Positions 23,881 through 35,457 of a stretch of DNA of 64,000 nt are shown here, piece by piece. A program made the position numbers and the translations under genes. Position 1 is the first letter of the stretch, and each line of letters opens with the position of its first letter. The notes beneath the pieces are model-generated. The model was not told where the DNA came from and did no database searches. It saw nothing but the letters and a program-made list of their open reading frames with translations. This DNA is from Coptis chinensis (taxonomy: Eukaryota > Streptophyta > Magnoliopsida > Ranunculales > Ranunculaceae): NCBI GenBank assembly GCA_015680905.1, contig CM027377.1, positions 30,838,501 through 30,902,500 of the forward strand, in the 5' to 3' direction.

Positions 23881-24695
23881 GTTACAATTACCTATATTGA
23901 CTTCCCAACAAAATGGGTATGGCGGAAACTTCTGAAGAAATGGACCCGAAAATTAGAAGATTATATTATGCGCATCCAAATTCTGGGGAACGATTCTATC
24001 TTCGTCTTTTACTTAATATTGTTAAAGGTCCACAGAGCTTTCAAGATATCTGAACAGTTGATGGGGTGCCGCGTCCAACCTATAAATGTGCGTGCTTGGC
24101 TTTAGGCTTACTACAAGATGATCAGGAATGGCACGACACTTTAGTTGAAGCAAGTTCATGGTCGTCAGGCTGTTTGATGCGTGAACTGTTTGTAACAATA
24201 TTGCTGTTTTGTGAGGTTACTAAACCTTTGGAATTATGGAATAGGAATTGGGAACTTCTATCAAAAGATATTTAGCTTACTGAGGATGACATCAGGAATT
24301 TGTGTTTAATCAAGATTGAGAACATTTTGAACAGACATGGAAAGATTTTGAAACACTTTTGCATGCGCTCACCCAGTTCATCACCGAATCAGCAACTACT
24401 ACACAATAGGTTGCTAAGAGAAGAAGTAAGTTATGATCAATCATCTCTAGCTTTAGATTTCTCGCAGCTATACAGTGGCCTTAATGCTGAACAGAAAATT
24501 ATCTTTGACACCGTAGTAGATGCACTCATGTAGTAGAATAAAAAAGAGGCGAAGTTAATTTTTTTTGTGAATGGCAGTGGAGGAACAGGAAAAACGTATC
24601 TTTGGAACACAACAATATCTTGATTACGTGCTGAAAGACTTATGGTCTTAGCAGTGGCTTCTTCTGGAATAGCATCACTGTATAGGGCGTATTCA
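23881..24695 (+). pseudogene. Helitron RepHel helicase fragment
   Basis: The sequence follows the order of the Helitron PIF1-like helicase. It reads TYIDFPTKWVW, then (after a frameshift) YAHPNSGERFYLRLLLNIVKG, PTYKCACLALGLL, EWHDTLVEASSW, NRLLREEVSYD and FFVNGSGGTGKTYLWNT (Walker A at 24573-24596), and finally MVLAVASSGIASL. In-frame stops include TGA at two positions where Arg is usual (DI*TVDG and S*LRAE), as from CGA deamination. The fragment ends at 24695, where gypsy element D begins. The Rep nuclease part is not visible. Confidence 0.88.
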
Positions 24696-25171
24696 TGACA
24701 CGTGGGGTTATAGGTGGCAAGTGGGTCGTATGCCGAATAGCGAAGAAGAAACCTAGTGTAAAGGATCGTGTCCGCGGCAATACAATTGCCGAGAGCTACC
24801 CTATGACGGCAGAGAAGGAGTGGGAGCGACGGATCAAGCCCGCGGAACAGAGATATATCGCGGAACCTAGTAAGGCATAAGATTCAGTGAAGTATCGGGG
24901 GCCTAAATGGATGTGGATTAAGGAAAAGGTAGGGAGGAGCAGAGCGATTACATGATACTTAGAGAGAGACGGTTGGACAAGAGGCAGACGTGGGACACGG
25001 AAAAGATCATGGAGAGCGGTTAAAGAAGATGGAGCGGTTGGAGAAAGAGAGCGGTTATGGGATATATATAGAGCAACATCAGTGAGAGGAGAGAGAAGAA
25101 AAACAGAAAAAAGGGAGAGAGAGTAAGAGAGAGATACTGTGATCTCAGTGGTTGTAAAATTTGATCATACA
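24696..25171 (+). repeat. Element D 5' LTR
   Basis: Ends TTTGATCATACA just before the primer site. Positions 24953-25171 match 38192-38408 at about 97%. The first 257 bases do not match the DNA before 38192, so either the 3' LTR lost its start or the 5' boundary differs. A TATATATA box is at 25063-25070. Confidence 0.7.
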
Positions 25172-25173
25172 TT

Positions 25174-25191
25174 TTGGCGCCGTCTGTGGGG
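25174..25191 (+). other. Element D primer-binding site
   Basis: TTGGCGCCGTCTGTGGGG two bases after the LTR is the common primer-site context of plant Tat-type gypsy elements. Confidence 0.8.
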
Positions 25192-25206
25192 AACTTGTAG
25201 GAGAAA

Positions 25207-26670
25207 ATGGCCACTATAGCAAAAAGAGGTGTAGGAAGACCTAAGAAAGGGGCAGTTATAGAAGACGTTGAGGAAGTTGAGAGCGCTGGGTTGGAAGGGG
25301 TAGGAGTGGAAGAATTATCAGATGTGGCGGCGACCGACCGCCACCGAGGAAGAGGTAGTTAGGCTGAGAAATGAAAATGACGAGTTGAGGAAGGACAGGG
25401 AGACTACCCGGAGGGAAACAGAGCTGGGGGATCCTAGGGGCAGTGAAGTAGAGGGGGAGAATGTGGAGTACCCGCCACCGGACGTCGAACCAACGGCGGG
25501 TATCACCTTGGAGGTAGTTCAGGCCATGATCGAGAAAGATAGGGAAGTGAATCGTGTGGCAGAAAAAGTGAACCAGAGTGCGGCTCAGAAAGAGGTAGCG
25601 AGCCTCAGTAAAAATCCGTTGGCAGATTCAATATGGAATTCCGAAGTACCTAAAAGGTTCTCCCAGCCCAAATTTGAACGGTACGATGGGAAAGGAGACC
25701 CAACTGATCATTTGCACCATTTTCGGCAGCAAATGCCGTTATGGCATGAGAGTAAGTATGATGGGCTCCGCTGTATGATGTTCTCGGCCAGCCTTAAGGG
25801 AGGCGCCTCGGACTGGTATTACAGGTTGGCTTCGCGGAGCATCAAAGTGTTTGAAGAATTGGAGCGCGCATTTATCGACCACTTCATTCACCAGAAGAGA
25901 AGGGTGGTCGATATCGCGGTTTTATTCAATATTAAACAAAGGTCCGCAGAATCATTAAGGGAGTTTCTATGTAGGTTCAAGGAAGAGACGCTAAGAGTGG
26001 AAAATTTGGAGGAGCATACGGCGGTCATAGCTTTCCAGCACGGATTGAGATCAGGAACGAGGGTCCATGAGTCGGTTTCTAAAATCGAAATTACTACTTT
26101 GCACGCACTATACCCGAAAGTAGAAAATTACATACGGTATGAGGATATAATGCAGAGAACGGCAAAGGAACAGAAGAAATCGGGAAAGGCAGTGCAAGAG
26201 GTTGAGAGAGAAGATCGAAAGGGTAAAAGAAAGATAGAGGACAAGGAGAGGGATCTTACAAAGGAGAGAGAGCGAGGTCCGGAGAGGACAGAGACCGGGT
26301 AGGAGGGACATACGAGAAAGGAAGCCGTCATCGTGAGTTAGAAATCGGAGGCGCCTCTTAGCGACCTTTAGAGGAAATCTTGCCTCTAATCAAGGGGAAC
26401 CAGTATTATGAGGGGCCGCTAAGTATCCCGAGGGAGATAGAAGGGAAACCATTTTGCGAGTATCATCAAGTCAAAAACCATGCTACAAATGAGTGTTACG
26501 CCTTGAAATGGCTAGTAGAAAGGATGATAGAAAATGGAATGCTCAGAGAGTTTGTTGCGGAAGTTCACCAGGCTGAGAGAGTGCCAGCCCCGGCTAGAAT
26601 CTTGGGTACCATCAATGTCATTTTCAGTGGAGAGACGCTGGGTAGGAATACACACGAGGGGATAAGATGA
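25207..26670 (+). pseudogene. Element D gag
   Basis: The likely start is ATG 25207 (MATIAKRGVGRPKK), with a shift of frame near 25330-25370. The long frame to 26302 holds the retrotransposon gag fold: PKFERYDGKGDPTDHLHHF, FSASLKGGASDWYY, FIHQKRRVVDIAVLFNIKQ. A Lys/Glu/Arg-rich stretch ends at a TAG (26300-26302). A later frame (26380-26670) carries a zinc-finger-like FCEYHQVKNHATNEC. Gag and this finger would form one protein if two breaks were absent. Confidence 0.85.
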
Positions 26671-26739
26671 GAAGAGCGCAAGTCTACGGCACAGGTGTGT
26701 GGAGGTGGTGAGCATACCGCGGTTAGTCGATGGCGCCCG

Positions 26740-27259
26740 CCCTTGATAGATTCGGAGCATAATGTTCACCCCGGATTTAGAGTCGGTAATTTCGCCAAGA
26801 TGGGATGCCTTGGTAATTACCATAGCGATGGGAAATTACCACCGGGGTTGGCGGGTGTTGATAGACTGCGGCAGTTCAGTGGATTTGTTGTTCAAAGGGG
26901 CCATGGAGGAGATGAACATCGACAGAAACCAGTTGAAGGCTCCGCAAACCAATCTGTATGGGTTCAACGGTAGCATGACAGAGCCCGTTGGGGAGTTAAC
27001 GCTCCCTGTGACAGCAGGACCAGCGACTGTATTCACTAGGTTCATGGTGGTGGACACTGGTTCGCAATATAATGCAATTTTAGGGAGGAAATGGATTCAT
27101 GAAATGAAGGCCATTCCATCGACGATATTACCGGTGATCCGCTTTCCCGTGAAGGGGGAACATATGAAATCAAGGGGATCAAGTGGCGCTACAGAGAGTA
27201 TACAAAGCAGTAATCAAGAAGAGCTTGGTCCGCGGAACCGGGAGTGGGGCGCCTCATGA
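26740..27259 (+). pseudogene. Element D aspartic protease
   Basis: The frame from about 26762 reads WRVLIDCGSSVDLLF, where the usual active-site DTG is DCG; it then reads LYGFNG, GELTLPV, FMVVDTGSQYNAILGRKWIH. The flap and C-terminal blocks are typical of gypsy protease. Thr-to-Cys next to the catalytic Asp would probably impair activity. Ends at TGA 27257-27259. Confidence 0.8.
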
Positions 27260-27316
27260 GCAAGGAGTGGCGAGCAATTACAGAAGCGGCGAGAGACAAT
27301 CAGATCCGAGCCGCCA

Positions 27317-28521
27317 TTGGGTCCGAAAACGTTGGATGCGGTTGAAGTAGTTAACCTGGGGGTAGGAGACGATGAGAAATTTACATCTGTAGGAACAGAC
27401 TTGCAAGGAGAATGGAAAAATAAACTCGTGCAGTTCTTAACTGAAAATTCAGACGTGTTTGCGTGGGTGATAGAGGATATAACGGGTTTGGATCCAGAGT
27501 TTGCATGTCATCATTTGCATATGAATGAGGGTGCTAAGCCAGTTCGCCAAAAGATGAGAGGCATACGTCCGAAGTACGCGGACGCGATTCGTGAGGAGGT
27601 TATTCGACTAAAAGGGGCGGGGATAATAAGGGAGGTAGAATACACGGAATGGTTGTCCAACATGGTCGCGGTTACGAAAAAGAATGGCAAAGTCAGAATG
27701 TACGTGGACTTTACGGACGTGAACAAGGAGTGTCCGAAAGATTGTTACCCTATGCCGCGGGTGGATGAACTAGTGGATAGAACGGCCGGATTCAAGGTGT
27801 TCTCTTTCATGGACGCCTCCATGGGATACAATCAGATCGCCATGTACGACCCGGATCAGGAAAAGACCACGCTCGCGGTAGAGGGGGCACCATCGTTACA
27901 CCGATGCCTTTCGGGTTAAAAAATGTTGGGGCAACATTTCAACGAGTAGGAGAAAAAATGTTCCAAGGGAAGATTCGGAAGGGGATGGAGATATATATTG
28001 ATGATATGGTGGAAAAGAGCATGTCAGAAGACGAACACTTGGAAGGTATTCAGGAAACTTTTCGCATACTACGAAGGCACCAGCTGAAGCTTAACCCCGA
28101 GAAGTGTACCTTTGGAGTAGCGTCTGGGAAGTTTTTGGGTTACATAGTAACACACCGTGGTATAGAAGCAAATCCAGAACAAATTAGATCACTGATAGAA
28201 ATGTCGTCCCCGCAAAATGTGAAGGAGGTACAAAGTTTAGCGGGAAGAGTCGCGGCACTAAATCGGTTTATTTCTAAATCATCGGACAAATGTCGACCGC
28301 TGTATCGACTGTTGAGGAAAACACAGGACTTCCAATGGACCGCGGAATGCGAGGGAGCCTTCCAGGAGTTGAAGAGTTATTTAGGTAAAGCACCACTTTT
28401 GTCGCGGCCGGAACAAAGGGAAAAACTGTATTTGTATCTGGGGGTTTCAGAGTACGCGGTGAGCTTGGTATTGGTGCGAATCGTTGAAAAGATAGAAAAC
28501 CCGCTTTACTTTCGTGAGTAA
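27317..28521 (+). pseudogene. Element D reverse transcriptase and first RNase H start
   Basis: It starts in the DVFAWVIEDITGLDPEFACHH region. RT blocks follow: AVTKKNGKVRMYVDFTDVNK, CPKDCYPMPRVDELVD, FMDASMGYNQI, then a frame change near 27905 and MPFGLKNVGATFQR. The active site is YIDDM (YIDD at 27994-28005), then FLGYIVTHRGIEANPEQI and the RNase H start KLYLYLGVSEYAVSLVLV. A few bases are lost at the TTP...MPFG junction. Confidence 0.9.
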
Positions 28522-29340
28522 GACCATCTTTGGACGCAGAAAACCCGATCTGCCAGATCGAAATAATACGCTTTGGCACCGGGTATTCTCAAAGACCGAA
28601 ATTGAAACCTTATTTCAAGCTCATTCCGCGTGGTGGTGATAATCGAACCCGCCTCTCAAGCAAAGCGCTGAGGGCAGAGAAGTCGGGGAAAGAATGCTGA
28701 AGTGGGCAAATAATACTCGGCCATACTCTAAATACGCGCATATCGAAACCGCTGGAAAAGGCACAAGCGATGGCGGAGGTGTTAGCAGAATTTCCAGCTG
28801 AGGACCCAACGTGGGGAGAAGAAATGGTCATGGATCGCGAAGGAGAGCTTAACCACGACCCATTGGATCCATGGGATGCGCGGAATGGTTGGAGAGTTTT
28901 CGCGGATGGGTCGGCTACAGATACAGGGAACGGAATAGGCATCGCCCCGTGACTCCCCGAGAACAATAATAAATGGAATTGTCGATGAAACTGGATTTCG
29001 CGGCTTCCAACAATGAAGTCCGAAAGTAATGGCGTGATAGCAGGTTTGGGTATGGCCCAAGATTTAGGAGTGAGCGAACTGTCTGTTTACTCGAATTCTA
29101 ACCTAGTGGTGTGTCAAGTGAATGGAGGATTCATGGCTCGCTGCCCAAGGATGGCGAGATACTTGGAAGTCTTGCAGAGAAAAGCACGTAAGTTCAAGAA
29201 TATTAAGTTTCCTCATTTGAACCGCGGTGAAAATAGACATGCCGATGCATTGGCATATGTCGCCACAGTACTACCAGGGACAGAGGGAAGATCTATTGAA
29301 GTAAGGGTGTTGAGCAAGCCTAGTACCACGGAAGAGGAAG
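28522..29340 (+). pseudogene. Element D RNase H remainder and second (archaeal-type) RNase H
   Basis: Broken frames continue the first RNase H (PYFQAHSVVV, KWANILG-like). From about 28888 a second RNase H begins with WRVFADGSATDTGNGIGI, followed after shifts by SNGVIAGLGMAQDLGVSELSVYS, LVVCQVNGGFMARCP and NRGENRHADALAYVATVLPG. This duplicated RNase H is the hallmark of the Tat lineage. The DGS and HADALA acidic positions are present; the SDS-type motif reads SNS. Confidence 0.82.
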
Positions 29341-29439
29341 ATGTCTGCCTTGTCGCTGATATGGAGTCCAGTTGGATAACACCCATCAAAGCTTTCTTGA
29401 TGGGAGTGGAGATAGAAAACAAACAGAAAGACGCAGAAT

Positions 29440-30609
29440 GGAACAAAGAGCCGTGAGATACACTTTACTCGATGGGGATCTGTATAGGAGAAGTTTTGGT
29501 GGACCAATGTTAAAATGCATAGGGCCGCTGCAGATTCAAGAAGTTCTGGCTGAGGTGCATGAAAGCGACTGTGAAAGTCATTCTGCAGGACGCACAACCA
29601 CACACAGATTGATCTCACAGGGGTATTTTTGGCCACATATGAAAAGGGATGCAGTAGGATATGCAAAAGGGTATGAAAAATGTCAGAAATTTGCAATCAC
29701 CGATACATGCTCCAAATGAGCCATTGCACAGTGTGTTTAGTCCGTGGCCATTCGCCATGTGGGCGATGGATATAGTAGGGCCCCTGCCAACGGCAAGCGG
29801 CAAGAGGAGATTTATGTTGGCAGCAACCGATTATTTTACAAAGTGGGTGGAAGGAGTGGCACTGCAACAAGTCAAGAAAGAAAATGTGAACAAATTTCTG
29901 TGGGAAAATATAATTTGTAGGTTTGGATTGCCACATACAACATCATCGATAATGGAACCCAATTCTTGGGGGAAAGGTACGAAAGTTCCTTCAGGCGTTT
30001 AAGGTGAAGCAGGGGTTCTCCGCCCCATACAATCCAGAGGGGAATGGACAGGCAGAGGCTTCGAACAAAATCATAATGGATATTCTTAAGAAGAAGTTGG
30101 AGGAGCGGAAGGGAGCAGGGGCTGACCAGTTGCATCATGTGCTATGGGCTTACCGCACAACACCGCGAACATCTACAAATGAATCACCATTCACAATGGC
30201 GTATGGAGTAGAAGCCGTGATTCCGGTGGAAATGATAGAGAAATCAACAAGAACCAGCGCAGTGGAGTCAGGCAAAAATGAGGGGATTCTGACCACGGAG
30301 TTGAACTTCATAGAGGAAAAAAGAGAATTGGCGCGCATTCGTCTGGAAGAATATCATCGGAAGCTACAGAGACAGTATGATAAAAAGATGAAGCCGCGAA
30401 CTTTCAATGTAGGGGATCAGTGCTGCGGCCGGTTACGCCGCCACCACCGGGAGAAACGACGCAAACCGGGGCCTAATTGGGAGGGACCATATGTCGCGGA
30501 AAAAGGGAACTTCGGGACTTATAAGCTACGGACTTCAGCAGGGAAAAAGATTGATAAACCGTGGAATGTAAGAATGTTGAAAATTTACCGTAGTGAAAGC
30601 CTTGTTTAG
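29440..30609 (+). pseudogene. Element D integrase
   Basis: The zinc region has EVHESDCESHSAGRTTTHRL and GYEKCQKFA (first Cys changed to Tyr). The core reads WAMDIVGPLPTASGKRRF, FGLPH then a frameshift at the IIDNGTQF block, and NPEGNGQAEASNKI with the catalytic Glu kept. The C-terminal part is long and intact: VLWAYRTTPRTSTNESPFTM, GVEAVIPVEM, GPNWEGPYVAEKGNFGTYKL, with a stop at 30607-30609. Confidence 0.9.
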
Positions 30610-30732
30610 TTTCCAAGTGAGATATGTGAGTCGGAGTGTAATACTGGTACATTATATTTTTATCCATGAATAAAAGAAGTCCTTCTACTGTATCGTTGGT
30701 ATGGAAAGCAGAAGGAAGTTTGACATCGTACT

Positions 30733-31345
30733 CCAAATCAAGTTGGGGGCAAGCTGTTGTCCAGTGCCCCATCCAGGGGGAGGAGCTTCACCGAGAAAGC
30801 GGGGGGGGGAGGAGCCCTTCACTACATGTCCGAATCAACTTGGGGGCAAGCTGAGTTGCCCCTCCAGGCTTCACAGCCGTTTGAGAAAGCGGGGAGGAGC
30901 CTTCGCGGACTACATGTCCGAATCAACTTGGGGGCAAGCTGAGTTGCCCCTCCAGGCTTCACAGCCCGCCGGAGAAAGCGGGGGGAGGAGCCTTCGCTGA
31001 CTACAAGTCCGAATCAACTTGGGGCAAGCCGAAGTTGCCCCTCCAGGGCTTCACGCCCGTTTGAGAAAGCGGGGAGGAGCCTTTCGACTACATGTCCGAA
31101 TCAACTTGGGGCAAGCCGAAGTTGCCCCTCCAGCTTCCACAGCCGCCGGAGAAAGCGGGGGAGGAGCCTTCGGGACTACAAGTCCGAATCAAGTTGGGGC
31201 AAGGCGAAGTTGCCCCTCCAGGCTTCACGACCATTTGAGAAAGCGGGGAGGAGCCCCCATGGGACTACGAGTCCGAACCAACTTGGGGCAAGTTGAGTTG
31301 CCCTCCAGCTTCACACCGGGCCTGAGAGAGCCAACTTGGGGAGCC
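30733..31345 (+). repeat. About 90-bp tandem array, left part (7 units)
   Basis: A tccgaatcaacttgggg...gttgcccctccagg...gagaaagcgggg unit starts at 30733, 30829, 30917, 31008, 31095, 31182 and 31272, with spacings of 87-96 bp. GC content is much higher than the surroundings. The array lies between pol and the antisense ORF, where Tat-lineage elements often carry tandem repeats. It is interrupted at about 31345 by element E. Confidence 0.92.
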
Positions 31346-32892
31346 AGAATAACCGTGATTTTTAAATAAATAATTATTTTTCTATTTATTAATTAATTAA
31401 TTATTTATTTTCAAAATTCGCCGGATTGACTCGGATACGTGGGCCTGGTTTTGGGCCCGAAGTCGGTGTTGGGCTTGGTTTCGACCCAAGTATATAAAAC
31501 ACATTTTTCTAGAAAATAGGGTTCATAAAAAGAATAAAATAATGAAAATGGAGGCGGAGATGAAAGCCGGATTTCGGAGGGTGGGTGGAGCCGGCGGCCG
31601 GACTCGAGAAATTCAGTAGGAGTCGCTCATGCGGTGAGTAGCTATTTTGCTATTTCACCGATTTATGGTTTTCCGTGTATCGAGTATACCGACTAAGGTT
31701 TCGCCTATTAATACTATTCATTATACTGCTGTGTTGGACTTCGTGCCATTTGTTTTATTAAATTTTATTAAATTTCGGATTTGTAATTAAACTGTTGAAC
31801 TGTGATACTCTGAACTTAAACTGTCGAAAGCTCGACAGAGCGTTAATGGCGGCGCTGAGAACTCGCCAGTAAACCTCTATGTGTGGACTGTAATTGTTGT
31901 TTGTTGTATTGTTTGAAGATGCGTTTTCGCGTTTTGGTTTGATGGTGAGTTGGTGTTGTCGGGTTGGGAGATCGGTGGTTAAACCGCCGGTTTTGAAATC
32001 GAGGGTTTACGGTCGAGTTGTAGGAGAAGATTGTAGTGTTGGATGGACTGTGTGGGGGTGAACGAAAATGTGGTATTGACGCCGGGTTTGGGGTGAGTTC
32101 GGTCGAAGGTGGAAGGTCGCGTCAATGGTCGCATTGAGGCGATCCTCCAAGAATTTGATTTTTATTGTTTTTTTGTTGTTTGGTTGTTGGTTGAAGATGG
32201 ATGAATGATTGTTGTGTTGATTGTCGATTTAAGGTGTGTGAGGGCGGTTGAGTGGGCTGTAGGAAGCCATTAATGGCGGCAGTAAGAAAAATCTTGTAGA
32301 TCTAGTTTTGAAGATGGGCTATCGATTTAGTGAATGGTGTTTTTGGTTTTGTTAATGTTGTTTGGGTTGTTATGGGGATTAAAACCGCTTGTATAAATTG
32401 GGTGGTCGTGTGGAGGCTTGTGGTGGCCGGATTTGGTGGTGGAAGAAGATTGAAGAAGATGAACAGTAATTTTCGGGTTGGGCTTGGGCTTGGGTCAAGA
32501 CCAAGTGAGTCGGTTTTGTTTAGGCCCGATTCTAATTTCATTTGTTGTTGGGCCCGATTCTATTTTGGTTTTGGTTGGGCCTTTTCCAATTAGATTGTTT
32601 TGTTTGGCCCGATTTTAATTAAGTTTGGGACCAGTTATAATATTAGTCTATGGGCCCGCTTCATTTGTATTTGTGGACCCGGTTTAACTTAACGGTTTTG
32701 GGCCCGTTTCTAATATTGCTTAGCCACCCATGGACTTAAAATAGATCTATATGGGTTCTCCAATGTTTAGACTTTTGGGTTCTAAGGTTTGGGCTTGGCC
32801 AGTTGGGTCCGAACCATGACCTTGGCCATGAGCCCATGAGCCATACACCTTTGTCCTTAGCCATGAACCATGGTTATGACCATGAACCTGTC

Positions 32893-33075
32893 GAACACGG
32901 AAACGACAGTTTGACTTTGACTAGGACAGTTTGACTTTGACCTTCGACCATGACGGTTGACTTTGACCTTTGACCATGACATGTTGAGTTTAACCTTGAC
33001 CATGATGTGTTGACCTTTGACCGTTGATCGTTGACTTTGACTGTTGACCGTTGACTTTGACCGTTGACTTTTCCA
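32893..33075. repeat. Imperfect TTGACTTTGACC short-repeat tract
   Basis: Variants of ttgactttgacc and gttgaccgttgac recur about a dozen times at 12-25-base intervals inside element E. They are not coding in any frame. Confidence 0.8.
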
Positions 33076-34261
33076 GTTTTTCACATATTTGATTATATGG
33101 ATATATATAGTAATAAAATATTGTCGGATATTGTATAACTGGGTTGGTCATTATCTAATTTAGATTTGACGTGAGTAGTGTGTAAAACATATATATATTG
33201 GGCTTTGATTGTGGACTGTGGACTGTCTAATTGTGCTACATTTTATGTTGTATATTATATGGACAAATGTAGTAATAAAATGCTGGGGAAGCTTGTATAT
33301 ATTTGGTTGTCATTATCTAAGAAAGATTTGACATTGATGTTGTGTATTTTTGACACGTGACGATATTGAGATGTTAGGAGACATTATATTCCTAATACGT
33401 TATAATAAAAATGTATGTGATACATTGAAGCATTGTGACATGATATAATATGGTGGGATAGTTATATTAATGCAATATCTTGGAGAAATGTATATACACT
33501 CCATTATTTTATATGTGAGATGCTAATATAGTATTGGTGAATATTTGCCCACGGGAGTGTGGTGTAGTGCAATAATATATTGGCACGTGAAAGTATGAAA
33601 TTGGTTATGAGATATAATTGAGATATTTCTATATTTTGTGGCTTAGTGCAATAAGGCAATTGACCGCGACGCGATATATAGTGGAATGTTTATGAGTCAT
33701 TAATGTATGACACCGAATAAATTACATAACGAAAATCCTAGAACCCGACTACCACAACTCATGTGATTGGCCCTTCTAGCTGTTTCAAGAAAGTTTGAAT
33801 GGCCCTCCGGCGAGTCCGAATAGTGGCTTGATTATTCCGTTCGCAAAATAGAACGATGACGCGATATTTTATGCCGAATAGTGGCAAGACTTACATAGAT
33901 TTTGGCTTCCGTGGTGAGGATTTACCTGTGCGCGCATCCCGCCAGGTGGTTACGCACGAGTGGCTCATTATGTAAGGGAGGCATGTGGATGTACATGTTC
34001 GGCGCTGGTTCGCATTGTGGTAGTCGGAAACTAGGTAAGACATAGATACTGATGATGTGATTTTAGGGACACGCAAAGAAAACCTTAATTAATATAATTA
34101 TGGTAATATGTTTGTTAATGATGTATATGTAGATAGATGATTATATATGGTTTTGCGTAAGGGTGGGTCAAACTAATTACTTGGCGAGACGACCCCACTC
34201 GTGATTGAGCATGAAATGAGGTACGTATATAATACGTTTGTTTGGTTATTTGTTTAGTTGA

Positions 34262-34442
34262 ACCTAAGGCGCCTCGATGGAGGAACTACATGCCTTATCT
34301 ATTATGCGTATAGTTTGTTGGGTGGTTAGTGGGAAGTTAAAAGCGCTCGATGGAGGAACTACCTGCCTTAATTATTATTCTTAAGGATGTTGTATTTGTC
34401 GTTGAAAGTTAAGGCGCCTCGGTGGAGGAACTAACTGCCTTG
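34262..34442. repeat. Three tandem units of about 75 bp in element E
   Basis: gcctcgatggaggaactac(a/c)tgcctta recurs at about 34267, 34341 and 34411 with diverged spacers. Confidence 0.75.
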
Positions 34443-34928
34443 TGGATTGTGTTTATATTTGTATAAGTATATGTTGTTTTAGGGCTACACACACCAGATT
34501 GTTTATAATGTCAACCCGATTTGCATGTTTGCTTATCTGGTGTGTTCATTCAATGAACATAGTTGATAAGTTTTGACAGTTTAGTGTTGAAGAAGGTTGG
34601 ATGCTGCTTGTGGTTTGCATTAGCATTGCATTTCGTGATGTATTGTGTTTTCCCCTTAAAGTGATATAGATTTTCACCTAGACAATGTATTTGTACTTTC
34701 ATTTGTAATTTTAAATAAGGAGTTATTGAAAAGAGATTTGTAACCTAATCTTATTTGTAAATTTTGTAATGAAGAGGACATTTGTTTAATTGAAATTTTT
34801 ATTGGTTTTAATTATCCGCATATTTAAAACTGTTTATGGGTTTTTGAAGTTGAGAGTCGTCACACCCTGAGATCAAGAGTCGGAACAAATAATGTTTTTC
34901 CGAATGCAATAAAATTCGAGGTGTGACA

Positions 34929-35140
34929 GAGATTCTTCGCGGACTACAAGTCCGAATCAACTTGGAGGCAAGCCGAGTTGCCCCTCCAGGCTTCACAGCC
35001 GTTTGAGAAAGCAGGGGGAGGAACCCTTCGCGGACTACACGTCCGAATAGACTGGGGGCAAGCTGAGTTGCCCCTGTAGGCTTCACAGCCGCCAGAGAAA
35101 CAAGGGGGAAGAAACCCTTTGCGGACTATCATCCAAATCA
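34929..35140 (+). repeat. About 90-bp tandem array, right part (2-3 units)
   Basis: The same unit as 30733-31345 (tccgaatcaacttggaggcaag..., tccgaatagactgggggcaag...), starting directly after element E. It shows that E inserted within one array. Confidence 0.9.
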
Positions 35141-35457
35141 ACAAGATTGTACGAATAAGTGTCCCATCAGGCGTCATATCTTAATACATACACTCATATC
35201 GGGGCACCTACTGCAAATTTTGAGTACAACTCAATTGAGAATAAAATATATACAATGGTAAATAGAAGAACTCTAGACTGCAAAGTGATTAACATTGAAG
35301 ACCTGCTGGCCATTCCCAGAAACCAGGTGAAATAGATGGTACATTCAAACACTGTCAAAGTGGGAATCACAAAATCTCAAAAGTACAAGGAAGTACATTT
35401 TATGTACAAAACATCAATAGGAATTCCTAGAAATTACTGAGGCCCTTCGCCCACATT

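Larger units (their letters stand above)
31346..34928 (+). mobile_element. Element E: 3.6-kb non-coding insertion ending GGTGTGACA
   Basis: It splits the 90-bp array cleanly and has no domain-bearing frame. The right end, agagtcgg...ttcgaggtgtgaca, matches the right arm of the palindromes at 62963-63130. TGTCACACC/GGTGTGACA ends are seen on some plant gypsy LTRs, so a solo or single long LTR is my best guess. The left end is not recognised and no target duplication was found. Landmarks: a 32895-33075 region of gttgactttgacc-type short repeats and three ggcgcctcgatggaggaact units at 34267-34440. Confidence 0.45.

Noticed and set aside
30733..31345. Regular 90-bp repeats as a CRISPR-like array
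   Set aside because: Units are directly adjacent and similar throughout, with no unique spacers, and the setting is a plant retrotransposon.
32330..32593. Gly/Val-rich frame in element E
   Set aside because: Low complexity with an equally long frame on the opposite strand; no family match.
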